Shown: positions 13,642 to 13,698 of the stretch, piece by piece | Layout of the letters: each line of letters opens with the position of its first letter | How positions within the stretch are numbered: position 1 is the stretch's first letter | Assembly: GCA_023411715.1 (NCBI GenBank) | Contig: JAEYOM010000187.1 | Coordinates: forward strand, 1 to 13,698 | DNA from: Bacillota bacterium | GTDB taxonomy: Bacteria > Bacillota > Clostridia > Acetivibrionales > DTU013 | Direction: 5' to 3' | DNA: 13,698 nt | Program-made: the position numbers and the translations under genes | The notes under the pieces: model-generated | Database searches by the model: none | The model's input: the letters and a program-made list of their open reading frames with translations, nothing else | What the model was told of the DNA's origin: nothing

Positions 13642-13698
13642 GGCAAATCACTGTTTGAGCGACGTGTTACGGCTGCATCGGAGCGAGTTTGATTTGCC
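13642..13698. repeat. Inverted repeat at the right window edge
   Basis: GGCAAATCA (13642-13650) and TGATTTGCC (13690-13698) pair perfectly around a 39-base interval that holds GAGCGA twice. The arm runs to the last base, so it may extend beyond the window. It resembles palindromic intergenic repeats of Firmicutes more than a terminator. The stretch 13544-13641 holds nothing else I can support. Confidence 0.5.

Noticed and set aside
1..13698. tRNA or rRNA genes
   Set aside because: No cloverleaf-like or rRNA-like segment was recognised on either strand; the element uses comEC and not a tRNA as its target.

Overview
The window looks like the chromosome of a motile, anaerobic, Gram-positive bacterium of the class Clostridia. 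The evidence is a Na+-pumping decarboxylase beta subunit, a CsaB-type pyruvyl transferase of the kind used for S-layer anchoring, a sigma-28 (SigD)-type promoter in front of a chemoreceptor gene, a cyclic-di-AMP (ydaO/yuaA) riboswitch, strong AGGAGG ribosome binding sites, and an integrated element with a serine recombinase. The genus cannot be named from the sequence.

Bases 1 to about 2363 are the right end of an integrated mobile element. It is AT-richer by eye than the rest. It holds, leftward, two small genes and a Cro/CI-like repressor, and rightward a second helix-turn-helix regulator and a serine recombinase. Three copies of an ATCGA-N5-TCGAT dyad sit on the two divergent promoters, so this is a compact two-regulator switch controlling the recombinase. 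The element is inserted inside comEC: the first 259 codons of comEC (leftward) remain at 2364-3140, and the reading frame then runs antisense into the recombinase gene. The rest of comEC should lie beyond the other end of the element, outside the window.

Bases 3140-5840 hold leftward genes: a short-chain dehydrogenase, a small protein of unknown role, and a chemoreceptor-type signalling protein with no extracellular sensor, whose gene has a sigma-28 promoter. Bases 5840-6088 are intergenic, with two hairpins. Bases 6089-7217 are a secreted SH3b-SH3b-NlpC/P60 cell wall hydrolase under a c-di-AMP riboswitch and a consensus promoter. Bases 7284-8600 are a GNAT acetyltransferase and a DUF72 protein.

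From 8762 the coding strand changes. One promoter appears to serve a rightward unit: an OadB-like sodium pump subunit, a 47-residue OadG-like membrane peptide, a glycosyltransferase lacking its donor-binding domain, and a natural fusion of a GT4 glycosyltransferase to a CsaB-like pyruvyl transferase. The last two genes point to synthesis of a pyruvylated cell wall polymer. Convergent to the fusion gene, at 13300-13543 on the minus strand, is a strongly structured probable non-coding RNA with a long closing stem, nested helices and a pseudoknot. It may belong to the raiA RNA class. The window ends inside or at the edge of a further inverted repeat.
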